Shown here: in pieces, positions 47,200-58,199 of the stretch
Position numbering within the stretch: the first letter of the stretch is position 1
Layout of the letters: the number at the start of each line of letters is the position of its first letter
Source: JAFAXD01 sp963760435
Lineage (GTDB): Bacteria > Pseudomonadota > Alphaproteobacteria > Rhizobiales > Xanthobacteraceae
Direction: 5' to 3'
DNA length: 64,000 bases
Assembly (NCBI GenBank): GCA_963760435.1
Contig: CAVXDE010000041.1
Location: forward strand, 1 to 64,000
Notes under the pieces: model-generated
Databases searched by the model: none
Seen by the model: the letters and a program-made list of their open reading frames with translations, nothing else
Told to the model about the DNA's origin: nothing
Translations under genes and position numbers: made by a program

Positions 47200-48459
47200 A
47201 TGCCGGAACGAATCCCTATGTCTGCAATGAACAAAAGCATGGCACCGGATGACGCACGTCACCGAGCTCGCACGATTGGCTTTTTGAACTGGGGCCATCT
47301 GCTCGACCATTATGTGCTGTTGATCTATCCGACCGTCATACTTGGACTTCAAGCCTTCGACGGCCGCCAATATGGCGACCTGCTGAAGCTGTCCTGGGCC
47401 GGCTTCACAGTGTTCGGGCTGTTGGCGCTCCCATGCGGCTGGATCGCCGATCACTGGAGCCGCCGCAACATGATGGCGGTTTATTTCTTCGGGACCGGTA
47501 TTGCGGCCGCAGCTGTGGGTTTGGCGTCGAGCTTTACGATGCTTGCCATTGCGTTGTGCGCGGTCGGCGTCTTCTCGGCGATCTATCATCCGGTCGGTCT
47601 GCCGATGTTGGTCGACACGGCGGTCAATCGCGCCCGCACCATGTCCTGGAACGGCGTTTGCGGAAACGTCGGCGTGTCAATCGCGAGCGGCATTACGGCA
47701 TTCATTGTCGTCGCCATCGGATGGCGGGCGGCGTTCTTCGTCCCGGCCGCCGTGTTCATCGTCACCGGCGTTTTCTATGTTTGGTTCGTGCCGGACGAGG
47801 GGCGCCGTCGGGCGATCCCACCGACCGTGCACGACGTCGTGCTCAATCGACGGCTGACGATCACCGTCGTTTCGCTGTTCATGGTGCTGGCGCTGTTCTC
47901 GGGCCTTGTCTTCAATTGTCTGACGATTACTCTCCCGAAGATCGTTGATGTGCGCATCGGACAAGATGTTCCGATCGCATTGGTCGGTGCCATTGCGACC
48001 GCCGTGTTCCTCTGCGGCGCCGTTGCTCAGGTGTCCATGGGGCGATTGGTGGAGCGCATTCCGCCGCATCTCGTGATGTCCGGCATTGCCATCACCCAGC
48101 TCGTCGCCATGCTCCTGGTCACTCACCTCGCAGGTTGGACATTGCTGCCCGCGCTCGCGCTCGCGGTGGCCGCGATCTATGCCCAGGTGACGGTTGGCGA
48201 CTTCATTTTGGCGCGCTACACGCCATCCGCCTGGCGAGGTCGGGTCTATTCGCTGCGCTTTTTTCTGATCTTCACCACGGCAGGGCCGGCAGTCTGGGCG
48301 ATCGGGCGGCTCTGGGATCGCGGCGGCGCCGATCTGGTGTTGTTCGTGACGGCGATCATTGCGGCGTTGTTTGCGATCAACTCGCTCGCCATTACTTTCC
48401 TGGTTGCTGGGGCCGAGGGCCGGCGCACCCGCGCTGCGGTCATCGCACCGGCTGAGTGA
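47200..48459 (+). CDS. MFS transporter
   Basis: A 419-aa major-facilitator protein with 12 predicted helices. The loop between helices 2 and 3 holds the DHWSRRNMM version of the GxxxDRxGRR motif. The substrate is not clear from sequence. The start is uncertain: ATG at 47200 follows AAAGGGGA, and ATG codons at 47218 and 47227 are in frame. It lies 62 bp after the ABC permease on the same strand, so it may be part of that resistance cluster. Confidence 0.85.
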   Translation: MPERIPMSAMNKSMAPDDARHRARTIGFLNWGHLLDHYVLLIYPTVILGLQAFDGRQYGDLLKLSWAGFTVFGLLALPCGWIADHWSRRNMMAVYFFGTGIAAAAVGLASSFTMLAIALCAVGVFSAIYHPVGLPMLVDTAVNRARTMSWNGVCGNVGVSIASGITAFIVVAIGWRAAFFVPAAVFIVTGVFYVWFVPDEGRRRAIPPTVHDVVLNRRLTITVVSLFMVLALFSGLVFNCLTITLPKIVDVRIGQDVPIALVGAIATAVFLCGAVAQVSMGRLVERIPPHLVMSGIAITQLVAMLLVTHLAGWTLLPALALAVAAIYAQVTVGDFILARYTPSAWRGRVYSLRFFLIFTTAGPAVWAIGRLWDRGGADLVLFVTAIIAALFAINSLAITFLVAGAEGRRTRAAVIAPAE

Positions 48460-48473
48460 GACTGGGTTTTGGT

Positions 48474-48935
48474 TCAGGCCGGCGCGGCCATGAGGTGGTC
48501 CACCTGCGCGCCCGTGCGCTCGTGGATGCGCTCCGCAATCCACTGGCGGTGACATCGGGTCGCGTCGCGCTCATAGCAGAGAAGGCAGAGCCGCTGGCCG
48601 GAGCGGGCGAGCAACGTGAGCTCATCGAGCTCTTCGCGTGCCTGCGTGGTTGCGAGGTGCTTCTCGTAGATATCAAACAGTCTGTCGATATTGCCGGCAC
48701 GAGCCGCGAGCCGGCCTTCCTTCGGCGTGCCGAGGCCGCGCAGATGCAAATATTTGATTCCGCGCTCATCGAGGCCAGCCGCGAGTTGGCGCTTGGAGAA
48801 TCCCGGACGCCGCGAGGACGCGATCGCCCGGACATCGACCAGCAGGTCGACCCGTGCGCGAGCAAGCTCGTCGAGCACGGCGGCCGCCGGGGTCTGCTCG
48901 TAGCCAATCGTGTGCAGCGGTGCGGCCTTGGTCAT
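48474..48935 (-). CDS. DUF488 domain protein
   Basis: A 153-aa protein with the DUF488 start HTIGYEQTPAAAVLDELARA, the VDLLVDVRAIASSRRPGFSK core, and LLCYERDATRCHRQWIAERI near the end. These proteins have unclear function but often pair with DUF72. Its ATG overlaps the DUF72 stop by 4 nt. Confidence 0.88.
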   Translation of the reverse strand: MTKAAPLHTIGYEQTPAAAVLDELARARVDLLVDVRAIASSRRPGFSKRQLAAGLDERGIKYLHLRGLGTPKEGRLAARAGNIDRLFDIYEKHLATTQAREELDELTLLARSGQRLCLLCYERDATRCHRQWIAERIHERTGAQVDHLMAAPA

Positions 48936-49738
48936 GCGTTCAATTGCTCAATCATCGCCATGGCAGCTGCGGGCGCGCGTATCTTGCCCTCGTGTATGTA
49001 ATAGACGAACACGTCGCGCGGTTTCTTGCCTGCCGACGTCGGGTTAACGCGCGGGAGATCTTCGGGTTCACCTCCCTTGGCCCAGGTCCGGGCGCGCGCC
49101 GCCCAGTCGGCAATGGCGGCCAGCGGGTAGGCGGTTTCGATGTCGTCGTTGCCCTTCTGCAAGCGCGCATAGACAAAATCACCAGCCAAGTCCGCAATGT
49201 TCGGATATTTCGCGTGCTCGGCGAACACGACCGGCACAGAAAATTTGCGCAGCAGAGCGATGAAAGCCGGGGTGCAAAAACTATCGTTACGCACCTCGAC
49301 GACGTGCCGCAGCGCCTGGTCGCCGATCTTTTGCGGGAGCAGTTCCAGGAATCCGCCGAAATCCGCTTCGTCGAACTTCTTGGTGGGCGCGAATTGCCAG
49401 AGCACAGGTCCGAGTTTGGGACCGAGTTCCAGCACGCCGGAATCGAAGAACCATTTGATTAAATCGTCGGCTTCGCGCAGCACCCGGCGATTAACGGTGT
49501 AGCGCGGACCCTTGACCGAGAACACGAAGCCGTCCGGGGTTTCGCGCGCCCACTTGCGAAAACTCTCCGGTTTCTGCGTGCCGTAATAGGTGCCGTTGAT
49601 CTCGATCGCGGTCAGCTTGCGGCTCGCGTACGAAAGTTCCTGCGCGTGCGGCAGGCCTTTAGGGTAGAACACACCGCGCCACGGCTCGAAGGTCCACCCG
49701 CCGACGCCCACCCGGATCTCGCCTTGTTTGACAGCCAT
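48932..49738 (-). CDS. DUF72 domain protein (TIM-barrel)
   Basis: A 268-aa DUF72 protein with the family start IRVGVGGWTFEPWRGVFYPK, then AIEINGTYYGTQKPESFRKW and VLWQFAPTKKFDEADFGGFL. The fold is a TIM barrel of unknown activity. Start chosen at MAVKQGEIRV, since upstream residues lack family character. It is translationally coupled to the DUF488 gene. Confidence 0.88.
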   Translation of the reverse strand: MAVKQGEIRVGVGGWTFEPWRGVFYPKGLPHAQELSYASRKLTAIEINGTYYGTQKPESFRKWARETPDGFVFSVKGPRYTVNRRVLREADDLIKWFFDSGVLELGPKLGPVLWQFAPTKKFDEADFGGFLELLPQKIGDQALRHVVEVRNDSFCTPAFIALLRKFSVPVVFAEHAKYPNIADLAGDFVYARLQKGNDDIETAYPLAAIADWAARARTWAKGGEPEDLPRVNPTSAGKKPRDVFVYYIHEGKIRAPAAAMAMIEQLNA

Positions 49739-49796
49739 CGATGGCTCGCTCAATCTGACTTGTCCAGCCGCATTATTGCGCCGCGCTTTGCCGGCT

Positions 49797-50456
49797 TCAA
49801 CCTGCTGGAACGCCGCTCGGAGCGGTGCGGGCGCCAAGTTCCTGTTCGAGACGGGCGATGTTCTGAAACAGCCGCCGGCTGGTCAGCTTGAGAAAGCTCA
49901 GCCCGAACTCGGGATTCTGGAAATAGAGTTCCTCGAACCGATCGTAGCTGAGCGATTGCACGTCCCCGGTCTCGCGGCAGACCAGCGACTGGGTGCGGCG
50001 GCCATCGGGCGATAGCATGCCGAGTTCCCCGACCACGGTTCCCGGCGGAATATCGATGCCGGTTTCGCTCAATTCGAACCGGCCGGAATCGATGAGGTAC
50101 ATGGCCTCGGCGATATCGCCCTTACGAAACAGCGTTTCACCGGCCTTGATATGTCGGCGGCTCATGAACGGGCGCAGCCAGTTCATGTCGATCTCGGCGC
50201 CACGCGCGCGCTCGACCTTGCGGATCAACGTGCGCATCTCGTTGAGGCGGTAGAGATTGAGCGGCAGCAAGATGCAATTGAGCACGAGCGTCGGGCGCAC
50301 GTCGGCGAGGACCGCGTAGGAGAGGAACAGCACATTGGTGGTAATGGCGATGGTCCGCAGCGGGATCATCGTCTTCATCCACATCTGCACGACGCTCAAG
50401 CCTACGCCCAGATAGGCGAAGACTTGCGACAGCGGCAGCTGAGCGATCACGTCCAT
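49797..50456 (-). CDS. Membrane-associated cyclic nucleotide-binding (CRP-type) domain protein
   Basis: A 219-aa protein with two or three N-terminal helices (about residues 10-70) and then a cNMP-binding domain: HIKAGETLFRKGDIAEAMYL, ELGMLSPDGRRTQSLVCRET and the DVQSLSYDRFEELYF segment. It has no DNA-binding HTH. It may sense a nucleotide at the membrane. The N-terminal part resembles a Popeye-like layout (inference). Confidence 0.82.
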   Translation of the reverse strand: MDVIAQLPLSQVFAYLGVGLSVVQMWMKTMIPLRTIAITTNVLFLSYAVLADVRPTLVLNCILLPLNLYRLNEMRTLIRKVERARGAEIDMNWLRPFMSRRHIKAGETLFRKGDIAEAMYLIDSGRFELSETGIDIPPGTVVGELGMLSPDGRRTQSLVCRETGDVQSLSYDRFEELYFQNPEFGLSFLKLTSRRLFQNIARLEQELGARTAPSGVPAG

Positions 50457-50561
50457 CTCGTACCCCGCGTATCCACCTTGCGCGCGAATCCGGCGCAGTG
50501 TGGCACAAGGGGATACGAGATGGGCGATGTTAGGGTGGGAGTCGGCTAGTCCGGTAAGCGA

Positions 50562-51128
50562 TCACTGCTCGGCCAAATCTTCGATCCCCTCGTAGATGTC
50601 GGCCAGTTCGATCGCCAGTCCCAATGCGGCGACGCTCAGCACCGCGTCGCGACCGGAAAGCACCGTCGGCGGGACAAAGTTTCCCTCGACGCGCAACCAG
50701 ACCCAAGCCTTCGGTTCGCTCTGCGCCAGCACGACATAGGCGGCCAGACTTGGCAATCGTGCATACTCAGCAAGCTTGTCGCCGAGATCGACGGTTTCGG
50801 TCGAGGGCGACAGTACCTCCGCGATAAACACCGGTTCGGTGGCGGTAAAGTCCTTGTAGGATTTGCTGGCTTTGGCCACCAACACGTCAGGATAACGCAA
50901 CGTTCGCGGACTGACATCGACGCCGAAGTCAGTCAGGACCATCCATTGGGCGCGGCTAAGCTGGTTTCGCAATGCCGTGTACACGTTCCCCACGATGAGG
51001 CCGTGCGCCAGCGATACCCCCACCATCATCACGACGCGATTCTCCACAAGCTCATAGCGGCCTTCACGTCCCTGTGCCCAAGTCAGGAACGCGGCCTTAT
51101 CCATTTGTGCAATCGAATGAACGTTCAT
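50562..51128 (-). CDS. Uma2 family endonuclease-fold protein
   Basis: A 188-aa protein of the DUF820/Uma2 group (restriction-endonuclease-like fold). It has FLTWAQGREGRYELVENRVV at the start, then RYPDVLVAKASKSYKDFTAT and PVFIAEVLSPSTETVDLGDK, giving the PD-(D/E)XK-like residues. Such genes are frequent in cyanobacteria and rhizobia; their role in vivo is unknown. It sits just after the groEL terminator and is transcribed from its own start. Confidence 0.85.
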   Translation of the reverse strand: MNVHSIAQMDKAAFLTWAQGREGRYELVENRVVMMVGVSLAHGLIVGNVYTALRNQLSRAQWMVLTDFGVDVSPRTLRYPDVLVAKASKSYKDFTATEPVFIAEVLSPSTETVDLGDKLAEYARLPSLAAYVVLAQSEPKAWVWLRVEGNFVPPTVLSGRDAVLSVAALGLAIELADIYEGIEDLAEQ

Positions 51129-51170
51129 CAGCGTCTCGCTAAGACTTAGTATAATCCCATGCTCGCATAG

Positions 51171-51200
51171 AAAAAGGGCGCGGCTTGCGCCGCGCCCTTT
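51171..51200 (-). terminator. Rho-independent terminator of groESL
   Basis: A perfect 12-bp stem (AAAGGGCGCGGC with its complement) and a 4-nt loop, followed on the minus strand by a T-run (TTTTTC). It lies 26 bp after the groEL stop codon and ends the operon. It is strong enough to keep the Uma2 gene separate. Confidence 0.9.
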
Positions 51201-51225
51201 GTATTTGCTTGGTTGCGAGGCTGGA

Positions 51226-52857
<1,632 letters not shown>

Positions 52858-52959
52858 GTTTGGATCTCTCCGGATTCACAATCTTGCGCGTGCTCGGAAG
52901 TGGGGCGCTCAACCGCGCCGGGGTGACTGTCCGAGCCGCAGCGGGGCGGGGGTTAAGGA

Positions 52960-53274
52960 TTAGGCGGCCTTCTTCTTGGCGACCGGCTCATCGATCACGC
53001 CCATGATGTCGCTTTCCTTCATGATCAGGTATTCGACGCCATCGAGCTTGACTTCGGTGCCCGACCACTTGCCGAACAGGACGCGGTCACCGGGCTTCAC
53101 ATCGATCGGGATCAGCTTGCCGGCCTCGTCACGGCCTCCCGGACCGACAGACACGACTTCGCCCTGCTGGGGCTTTTCCTTCGCCGTATCGGGAATGATG
53201 ATCCCGCCAGCGGTTTTTTCTTCGGCATCAATGCGCTTGACGACGACGCGGTCGTGAAGCGGGCGGAATTTCAT
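52960..53274 (-). CDS. groS: Co-chaperonin GroES (Hsp10)
   Basis: A 104-aa GroES: FRPLHDRVVVKRIDAEEKTA, followed by GGIIIPDTAKEKPQQGEVVS, which includes the mobile loop, and the KESDIMGVID C-terminal strand. The longer upstream reading frame is not part of the protein; ATG at 53274 gives the normal length. It is the first gene of the groESL operon. The CIRCE element lies about 130 bp upstream. Confidence 0.97.
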   Translation of the reverse strand: MKFRPLHDRVVVKRIDAEEKTAGGIIIPDTAKEKPQQGEVVSVGPGGRDEAGKLIPIDVKPGDRVLFGKWSGTEVKLDGVEYLIMKESDIMGVIDEPVAKKKAA

Positions 53275-53401
53275 GTGATCCTCCTGACTAAGACAACACT
53301 GGGCTTTTCGCTGACGCGGCCCCCTAGGAAGCTCCCTGCGGCCGCTCGGCCGCGAGATAGGTGGACAGAATTTTTGCCGCAAGGGGGGAACCGCAAATTT
53401 T

Positions 53402-53428
53402 TTAGCACTCAATTCAGCGGAGTGCTAG
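53402..53428. promoter_or_regulatory. CIRCE element (HrcA operator) upstream of groES
   Basis: TTAGCACTC - 9 nt - GAGTGCTAG matches the CIRCE consensus TTAGCACTC-N9-GAGTGCTAA at 17 of 18 conserved positions. HrcA would bind here and repress groESL until heat shock. It overlaps the likely promoter of groES on the minus strand. Confidence 0.92.
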
Positions 53429-53503
53429 CAAGTCGCGTAAGTCTCTGATTTTGCATACACATTGTGCAGTTGCGGCGGTGCCAAATCGTTCGGCAGAAGT
53501 CTG

Positions 53504-53530
53504 TCAGCACTCCTGACGCGATGCTGCTAA
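53504..53530. promoter_or_regulatory. Second, degenerate CIRCE-like site
   Basis: TCAGCACTC - 9 nt - TGCTGCTAA matches 8 of 9 and 6 of 9 consensus bases. It lies 102 bp upstream of the main CIRCE site, in the intergenic region shared with the usg gene. It may be a decayed or secondary HrcA site. Confidence 0.35.
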
Positions 53531-53623
53531 TGCCTTGATAATACACATTTAATTTACTTTTTAGGCTTGCCATGAACAAACCGCCCGCGTCAGATTTATG
53601 ACACTGCGACTCGAGGTGCTGAC

Positions 53624-53893
53624 ATGGTGAGCAAAGATTTCAAATGCCAATTGGAAGGTTATGGCCTTGCCACGGCTGAGATCCTGTATCGGCGGCCGGA
53701 TCATCCCTGGCTGCTGCAAGCCTACGTTTGGCAGGAATACGATCTGTGTCCCGAGTTCCCAGAGTTGCAACGCTTCCTGCAGTTCTGGCAGAGCAAACTC
53801 GATGGTCGGCTGTATCACGTGACCGTGTGCCATCGCGGCCTGATCGCCCCGGCTGAGATAAAGGCCGTAGACGGGGTCTTCCGCCTGAACTGA
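53624..53893 (+). CDS. usg: Usg family protein
   Basis: An 89-aa protein that aligns over its full length with the alphaproteobacterial Usg family: it begins MVSKDFKCQLEGYGLATAEI, has LLQAYVWQEYDLCPEFPELQ, and ends AEIKAVDGVFRLN. Function unknown. It is divergent from groES and shares the intergenic region with it. Confidence 0.85.
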   Translation: MVSKDFKCQLEGYGLATAEILYRRPDHPWLLQAYVWQEYDLCPEFPELQRFLQFWQSKLDGRLYHVTVCHRGLIAPAEIKAVDGVFRLN

Positions 53894-53940
53894 TGTGTTT
53901 GGGATGGCGGGGCAGGGGTCTGATCGGGTACTCAGGTCCT

Positions 53941-54315
53941 ATGCCTCGCATCCGTTTCGATTTCGGCACCCTCGGCTTCGATGCCGAGCTCCTGGATACG
54001 CCCACCGCCAAGGCGGTGCTTGCCGCTTTGCCCGTAACCGCGAGCGTGCTCACCTGGGGCGACGAAGTCTATTTCGACGTGCCCGTCACCGTGGCGCGCG
54101 AGCCGCAGGCGCGGGAGGTGGTGACACCGGGCGAAATCGCCTACTGGCCGGACGGACCGGCGATAGCTATCGGGTTTGGCCGAACCCCGATCTCGCGATC
54201 CGGGGAGACGCGGCTCGCAAGTCCCTGCAATGTGTTCGCCCGCGCGATCAGCGATGTGAAGGTGCTCAAAGCAATCAAAGCCGGAACTCAGGTGCAGGTC
54301 ACGAAGGTCGCCTAG
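53941..54315 (+). CDS. Cyclophilin-like fold protein (DUF369/TM1367 type)
   Basis: A 124-aa protein. The pattern RIRFDFGTLGFDAELLDTPT, with ALPVTASVLTWGDEVYFDVP and EIAYWPDGPAIAIGFGRTPI, fits the cyclophilin-like TM1367 family. The start is set at MPRIRFDF, since the 16 upstream residues lack family character. It does not need a cofactor; the role is unknown. Confidence 0.8.
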   Translation: MPRIRFDFGTLGFDAELLDTPTAKAVLAALPVTASVLTWGDEVYFDVPVTVAREPQAREVVTPGEIAYWPDGPAIAIGFGRTPISRSGETRLASPCNVFARAISDVKVLKAIKAGTQVQVTKVA

Positions 54316-54320
54316 CGGCC

Positions 54321-55754
54321 CTAAACCACTTTGCCTGGATTGAGGATGTTGCTCGGGTCGAGCGTGCGCTTGAGCGTGCGCATGAGATCGAGCGCGACCG
54401 GATCTTTGACGCCCGGCAGCAAGTCGCGCTTCATCACCCCGATGCCATGTTCGGCTGAGATCGACCCACCGAGTTTGGTCACGACCGCGTGCACGGCGGC
54501 ATTGACCTCATCCCAGCGGGCGAGGAATTGCGCTTTATCGACCCCGAGCGGCTGACTGATGTTGTAGTGAATATTGCCGTCGCCTGCATGCCCGAACGGC
54601 ACGGGTCGCGCGCCGGGCACAACCTTCTCTACGGCGGCGTCGGCTTGTTCCAGGAACTCCGGGATCAGCGCGATCGGAACCGACACATCGTGTTTGACTG
54701 AGCCGCCCTCGGGCTTCTGCACTTCCGGCAGGATCTCGCGGATGCGCCAGAACGCCTTTGCTTGCTCGAGGCTCTCCGCAATTGCTGCATCCTCGATCAG
54801 CCCGCGCTCGGCGGCGGCGGCGAGCATCTCCTCCATGACGCCGCGAAGACCGGTGTTTTGCGATGAGAGTTGGAGCAGGACGTACCACGGATGTCTGGTC
54901 GCGAGCGGATCGCGCACGCCCTGCCCGTGGCGCAACGCGAACTCGAGCGCGAGCGCCTTGATCAGTTCGAAGCTCGTGGCAGCGCCGCCGGTACGCTCCT
55001 GCACCAGATTGAGCAGGCTGATGGCGGCGCGCGGAGAAGCGAGCCCGATAAATGCAGTTTCGACCGTGCGCGGACGAGGGAACAGCTTCAACACCGCTGC
55101 GGTGATCACACCGAGCGTGCCCTCCGCGCCGACGAATAGGTCCTTGAGATCGTAGCCGGTATTATCTTTCTTGAGCTTGTTCAAACCGTGCCACACGCGC
55201 CCGTCCGGTAGGACCACCTCGAGTCCCAGCACAAGATCGCGCGCGACGCCGTAGGCGAGAGCGCCGGTCCCGCCGGCATTGGTCGAAAGGTTGCCGCCGA
55301 TCGTGCAACTGCCCTCGGCGCCGAGCGAAAGTGGGAACAGCCGATCAACATCAGCGGCGGCATCCTGGACTTTCGCCAGGATGACACCGGCCTCGCAGGT
55401 GATCGTGTTCGATGTAGCATCGACGTCGCGAATCCGATTGAGCCGGTTGAGAGAGAGCAGGACTTCGCCACTGTGCGGAACCTGGCCGCCGACAAGGCCG
55501 GTATTGCCTCCTTGCGGCACGATCGGGGTCGCGGTCTCCGTCGCGAGCCGCAGAATTGCGGCGACTTCGCTCACCGAACCTGGCCGCAACACCACCGGGG
55601 TGTGGCCGCGGTAGAGCCCGCGGTCCTCAACCAGGTAGGACTCCTGTTCGCTCGCGTTGGTGATCGCATGCTTCGCGCCGACGATGTCGATGAATCGTTG
55701 CACGATGTCTGCTGAGATAACGGCTCGTGGGGCGCGCACAGGTGAAATGCTCAT
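54321..55754 (-). CDS. FAD-binding oxidoreductase, GlcD / D-2-hydroxyacid dehydrogenase type
   Basis: A 477-aa flavoprotein of the glycolate oxidase GlcD / D-lactate dehydrogenase family. It has the PCMH FAD domain (TPIVPQGGNTGLVGGQVPHS; GSCTIGGNLSTNAGGTGAL) and the C-terminal FAD-oxidase domain with PVPFGHAGDGNIHYNISQPL and SAEHGIGVMKRDLL. It oxidises a D-2-hydroxyacid, passing electrons to a carrier. The Sua5-type gene lies immediately upstream on the same strand and may share the transcript. Confidence 0.92.
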   Translation of the reverse strand: MSISPVRAPRAVISADIVQRFIDIVGAKHAITNASEQESYLVEDRGLYRGHTPVVLRPGSVSEVAAILRLATETATPIVPQGGNTGLVGGQVPHSGEVLLSLNRLNRIRDVDATSNTITCEAGVILAKVQDAAADVDRLFPLSLGAEGSCTIGGNLSTNAGGTGALAYGVARDLVLGLEVVLPDGRVWHGLNKLKKDNTGYDLKDLFVGAEGTLGVITAAVLKLFPRPRTVETAFIGLASPRAAISLLNLVQERTGGAATSFELIKALALEFALRHGQGVRDPLATRHPWYVLLQLSSQNTGLRGVMEEMLAAAAERGLIEDAAIAESLEQAKAFWRIREILPEVQKPEGGSVKHDVSVPIALIPEFLEQADAAVEKVVPGARPVPFGHAGDGNIHYNISQPLGVDKAQFLARWDEVNAAVHAVVTKLGGSISAEHGIGVMKRDLLPGVKDPVALDLMRTLKRTLDPSNILNPGKVV

Positions 55755-55773
55755 TCGCTCTGCTTACTGCCTT

Positions 55774-56755
55774 TCAGTCGCGTGGGGCGGCCGCGCGAGC
55801 CAGTCGGTCATTGATAGCTTCGCCGAGACCATGCGACGGGATCGGCATCACCGCAATCGTCTTCGCTCCAGCTGCATCGAGTGCGCGCAGATGCGAGAAT
55901 AGGTTCGCTGCGGCTTCGACCAGATCACCGCCAGGACGAGAGATTGAGGACGCGCTTGGCCCGGGGCAGCGGTGGTCCGAACGCGAGCAGCGCTTCATCG
56001 GGTTCAATGCGCGTCGCGTTGAGCCGTACTGAACTGCGCGGCGCATAGTGGGACGAGAGCATGCCCGGCGCGAGGGGCGCTTCCCCGCTCTCGACCGCTG
56101 TCGTTTCATGCTGGCCGAGCGCGTGGCCGAGTGCGTGCTCGATGTCCGAGCGCGGCAAGCCGCCGGCGCGCAGCAGCAACGGCTGGGGCCCAACGCAGGC
56201 GACGATGGTCGATTCAACGCCAATGGGCGCAGTTCCGCCGTCGAGGATAAGATCGATGCGGCCGCTCAGATCAGCGAGAACGTGCGCGGCCGCGGTCGGC
56301 GACACATGACCCGAACGGTTGGCGGAGGGCGCCACGATCGGCCGCTGCAGCTTGGTGAGTAGCGCCTGCGCCACTGGATGGCTGGGCACCCGCACGGCGA
56401 TTGTGTCGAGGCCTGCCGTTGCAAGGTCGGCGACCGGACAGCCTGCGAGCCGCGGCAATACCAGCGTCAGTGGCCCGGGCCAGAACCGGCTAAGCCTAGT
56501 CGCATCATCATTGAACTGGGCGAGCGTGCGCGCATCCGCGAGCTCGCACACATGTGCGATCAGCGGATTGAATGAAGGCCGGCCCTTGGCGGCAAAGAGC
56601 CGCGCCACGGCGACGGCGTTCGTGGCATCCGCGCCGAGGCCATAAACCGTTTCAGTCGGGAATGCCACCAAACCGCCATCGCGCAAGGTGCGCGCGGCAA
56701 CGTCTATGCCCGTGGCGTCGGCCGCCAGCACACGTGTCGTGAGGCCTACAGTCAT
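55774..56755 (-). CDS. L-threonylcarbamoyladenylate synthase (Sua5 type), +1 frameshift
   Basis: The main frame (276 aa) holds the YrdC/Sua5 catalytic domain: LVAFPTETVYGLGADATNAV, KGRPSFNPLIAHV and PSANRSGHVSPTAAAHVLAD. The C-terminal Sua5 domain starts in that frame (APLAPGMLSSHYAPRSSVRL) and finishes in another (GGDLVEAAANLFSHLRALDA, then SHGLGEAINDRLARAA). The two join as NLSPGGDLVEAA when one base at 55936 is removed. The enzyme makes threonylcarbamoyl-AMP for the t6A modification of tRNA and is usually essential, so a sequencing error is likely. Confidence 0.9.
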
Positions 56756-56776
56756 CCGTGAGATATAGGCCGTTTC

Positions 56777-57982
56777 TCACGCGACGGCACGCTCCGCTGC
56801 CGGCACTCGCTTGACCTCGTGTGCATGCAAGGCCGGGAGCACATCGCGCGCAAAGCGACGGATCTGCTCCATGAACATGGCGTGCGGCAGCGCCCCCAGA
56901 TTGAGGTTGAGCACCCATGCATTGGCGCCCGCATGCTCCGCCTTCTCGATCAGCTGCTCAGCGATTTCTTTGCCCGATCCCCACGCGAGGGCGCCCGAGT
57001 GAACGCGCGCCTCGAGATCGCTTTGCGTGATCTGTCTGATCTTGTCGCGATCCATTTCGATATCGGCGCGGTTCTCGGGCCGCACATAATCGTACGACGA
57101 TGAGGCAACGTAGCCCGAGCTCTTGGCCGCGTTCTTTTCGCCGAGGCTGCCATGATGCCAGAGCGTCTGATTGAAATAGAGGAAATTGTCCCCGTATTCC
57201 CGCAGCGCCGTGTCTTTGTCCGGGGCTACATACACATCGGTGAACAGACAGAGTTGATCGGGCGTGAGACGATGGCCGTGCCGGGCCTTGGCCTTCGCGA
57301 AATAGCCGGTGATGTCTTCGAGCACGCCGCGCTTGAGTGCCGGAATGACTGCGCTGAAATCATGCTTGCCGGCCCACTCGATGGTCTCCTTGCTGCCCGT
57401 AAAGGGGACCCACACCGACGGATAAGGCCGCGCATACGGCCGTGGCCAGATCGAGATATCTTTGTAGGACCAGAACTTGCCCTCGTATGAGAAAACATCC
57501 TCGGTCCATGCCTTCAGGATAATGTCGACCGCTTCCTCAAAGCGCGCGCGCGATTCCGCCATGGGCACGCCGTAGACCCCGTATTCACGCGGCACGCCGC
57601 GCGCAAATCCGGACAGGATGCGTCCGCGCGAGAGGCAGTCGGCCATCGCCAGCTCCTCGGCGATGCGCAGCGGATTGTGCAGCGGCAAGAGATTGCCGAG
57701 GAGCAGAAACTTCAGGTTCTTGGTGCGTTGGGCGCCGGCCGCCGCCATCATGTTGGGCGAGTTCATCAGGCTGTGGGCAGTGGTGTGATGTTCATTGAGC
57801 CCCACGCCATCAAAGCCGAGGCGGTCCATCTCGGCCCAAGCCTCGAGGTGCTCCTCGAAGGTGCGCGCGCCGACCTCACGGTCAAACCGGTGACCAGGCA
57901 ACGGATAGGGCAGAAGCTTCGCGGCCTTGGCGTCCTCGAAGTGGGCGCCATAGGCGATGAGATCGAACAGAAAAACCTTCAT
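56777..57982 (-). CDS. LLM class flavin-dependent oxidoreductase
   Basis: A 401-aa luciferase-like monooxygenase. It starts MKVFLFDLIAYGAHFEDAKA and contains LGFDGVGLNEHHTTAHSLMN, LLLGNLLPLHNPLRIAEELA and GRILSGFARGVPREYGVYGV, all typical of the bacterial LLM fold that binds reduced flavin. The substrate is unknown. The 14 codons before the chosen ATG do not look family-like. It is followed on the same strand by the Sua5-type gene. Confidence 0.88.
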   Translation of the reverse strand: MKVFLFDLIAYGAHFEDAKAAKLLPYPLPGHRFDREVGARTFEEHLEAWAEMDRLGFDGVGLNEHHTTAHSLMNSPNMMAAAGAQRTKNLKFLLLGNLLPLHNPLRIAEELAMADCLSRGRILSGFARGVPREYGVYGVPMAESRARFEEAVDIILKAWTEDVFSYEGKFWSYKDISIWPRPYARPYPSVWVPFTGSKETIEWAGKHDFSAVIPALKRGVLEDITGYFAKAKARHGHRLTPDQLCLFTDVYVAPDKDTALREYGDNFLYFNQTLWHHGSLGEKNAAKSSGYVASSSYDYVRPENRADIEMDRDKIRQITQSDLEARVHSGALAWGSGKEIAEQLIEKAEHAGANAWVLNLNLGALPHAMFMEQIRRFARDVLPALHAHEVKRVPAAERAVA

Positions 57983-58199
57983 GGCAGAGGGGCTCTCGCT
58001 GGTGGGTTGCGGCGCATGTGCCAAGCCGTGGAACGCTTTGTCAAACGTGCGCGGCGAAAAGCTGACATGCGGTTGGCAGTCGCTCGCAAGTGTGCTTGCA
58101 AGTTTGTGGCCAAGAATTGGGCGCTATCGGCTCGGCTGGTCAAAAGACGGCAGACAGGTGCTATATACTTTCCCGTGCAGATGAAGTCGGAGTGTCCTT

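Noticed and set aside
45744..47240. A 498-aa open frame on the minus strand, His/Arg/Gln-rich.
   Set aside because: It runs antisense to the ABC ATPase, the permease and the start of the MFS gene, which have clear motifs. Its composition is that of a shadow of high-GC coding DNA.
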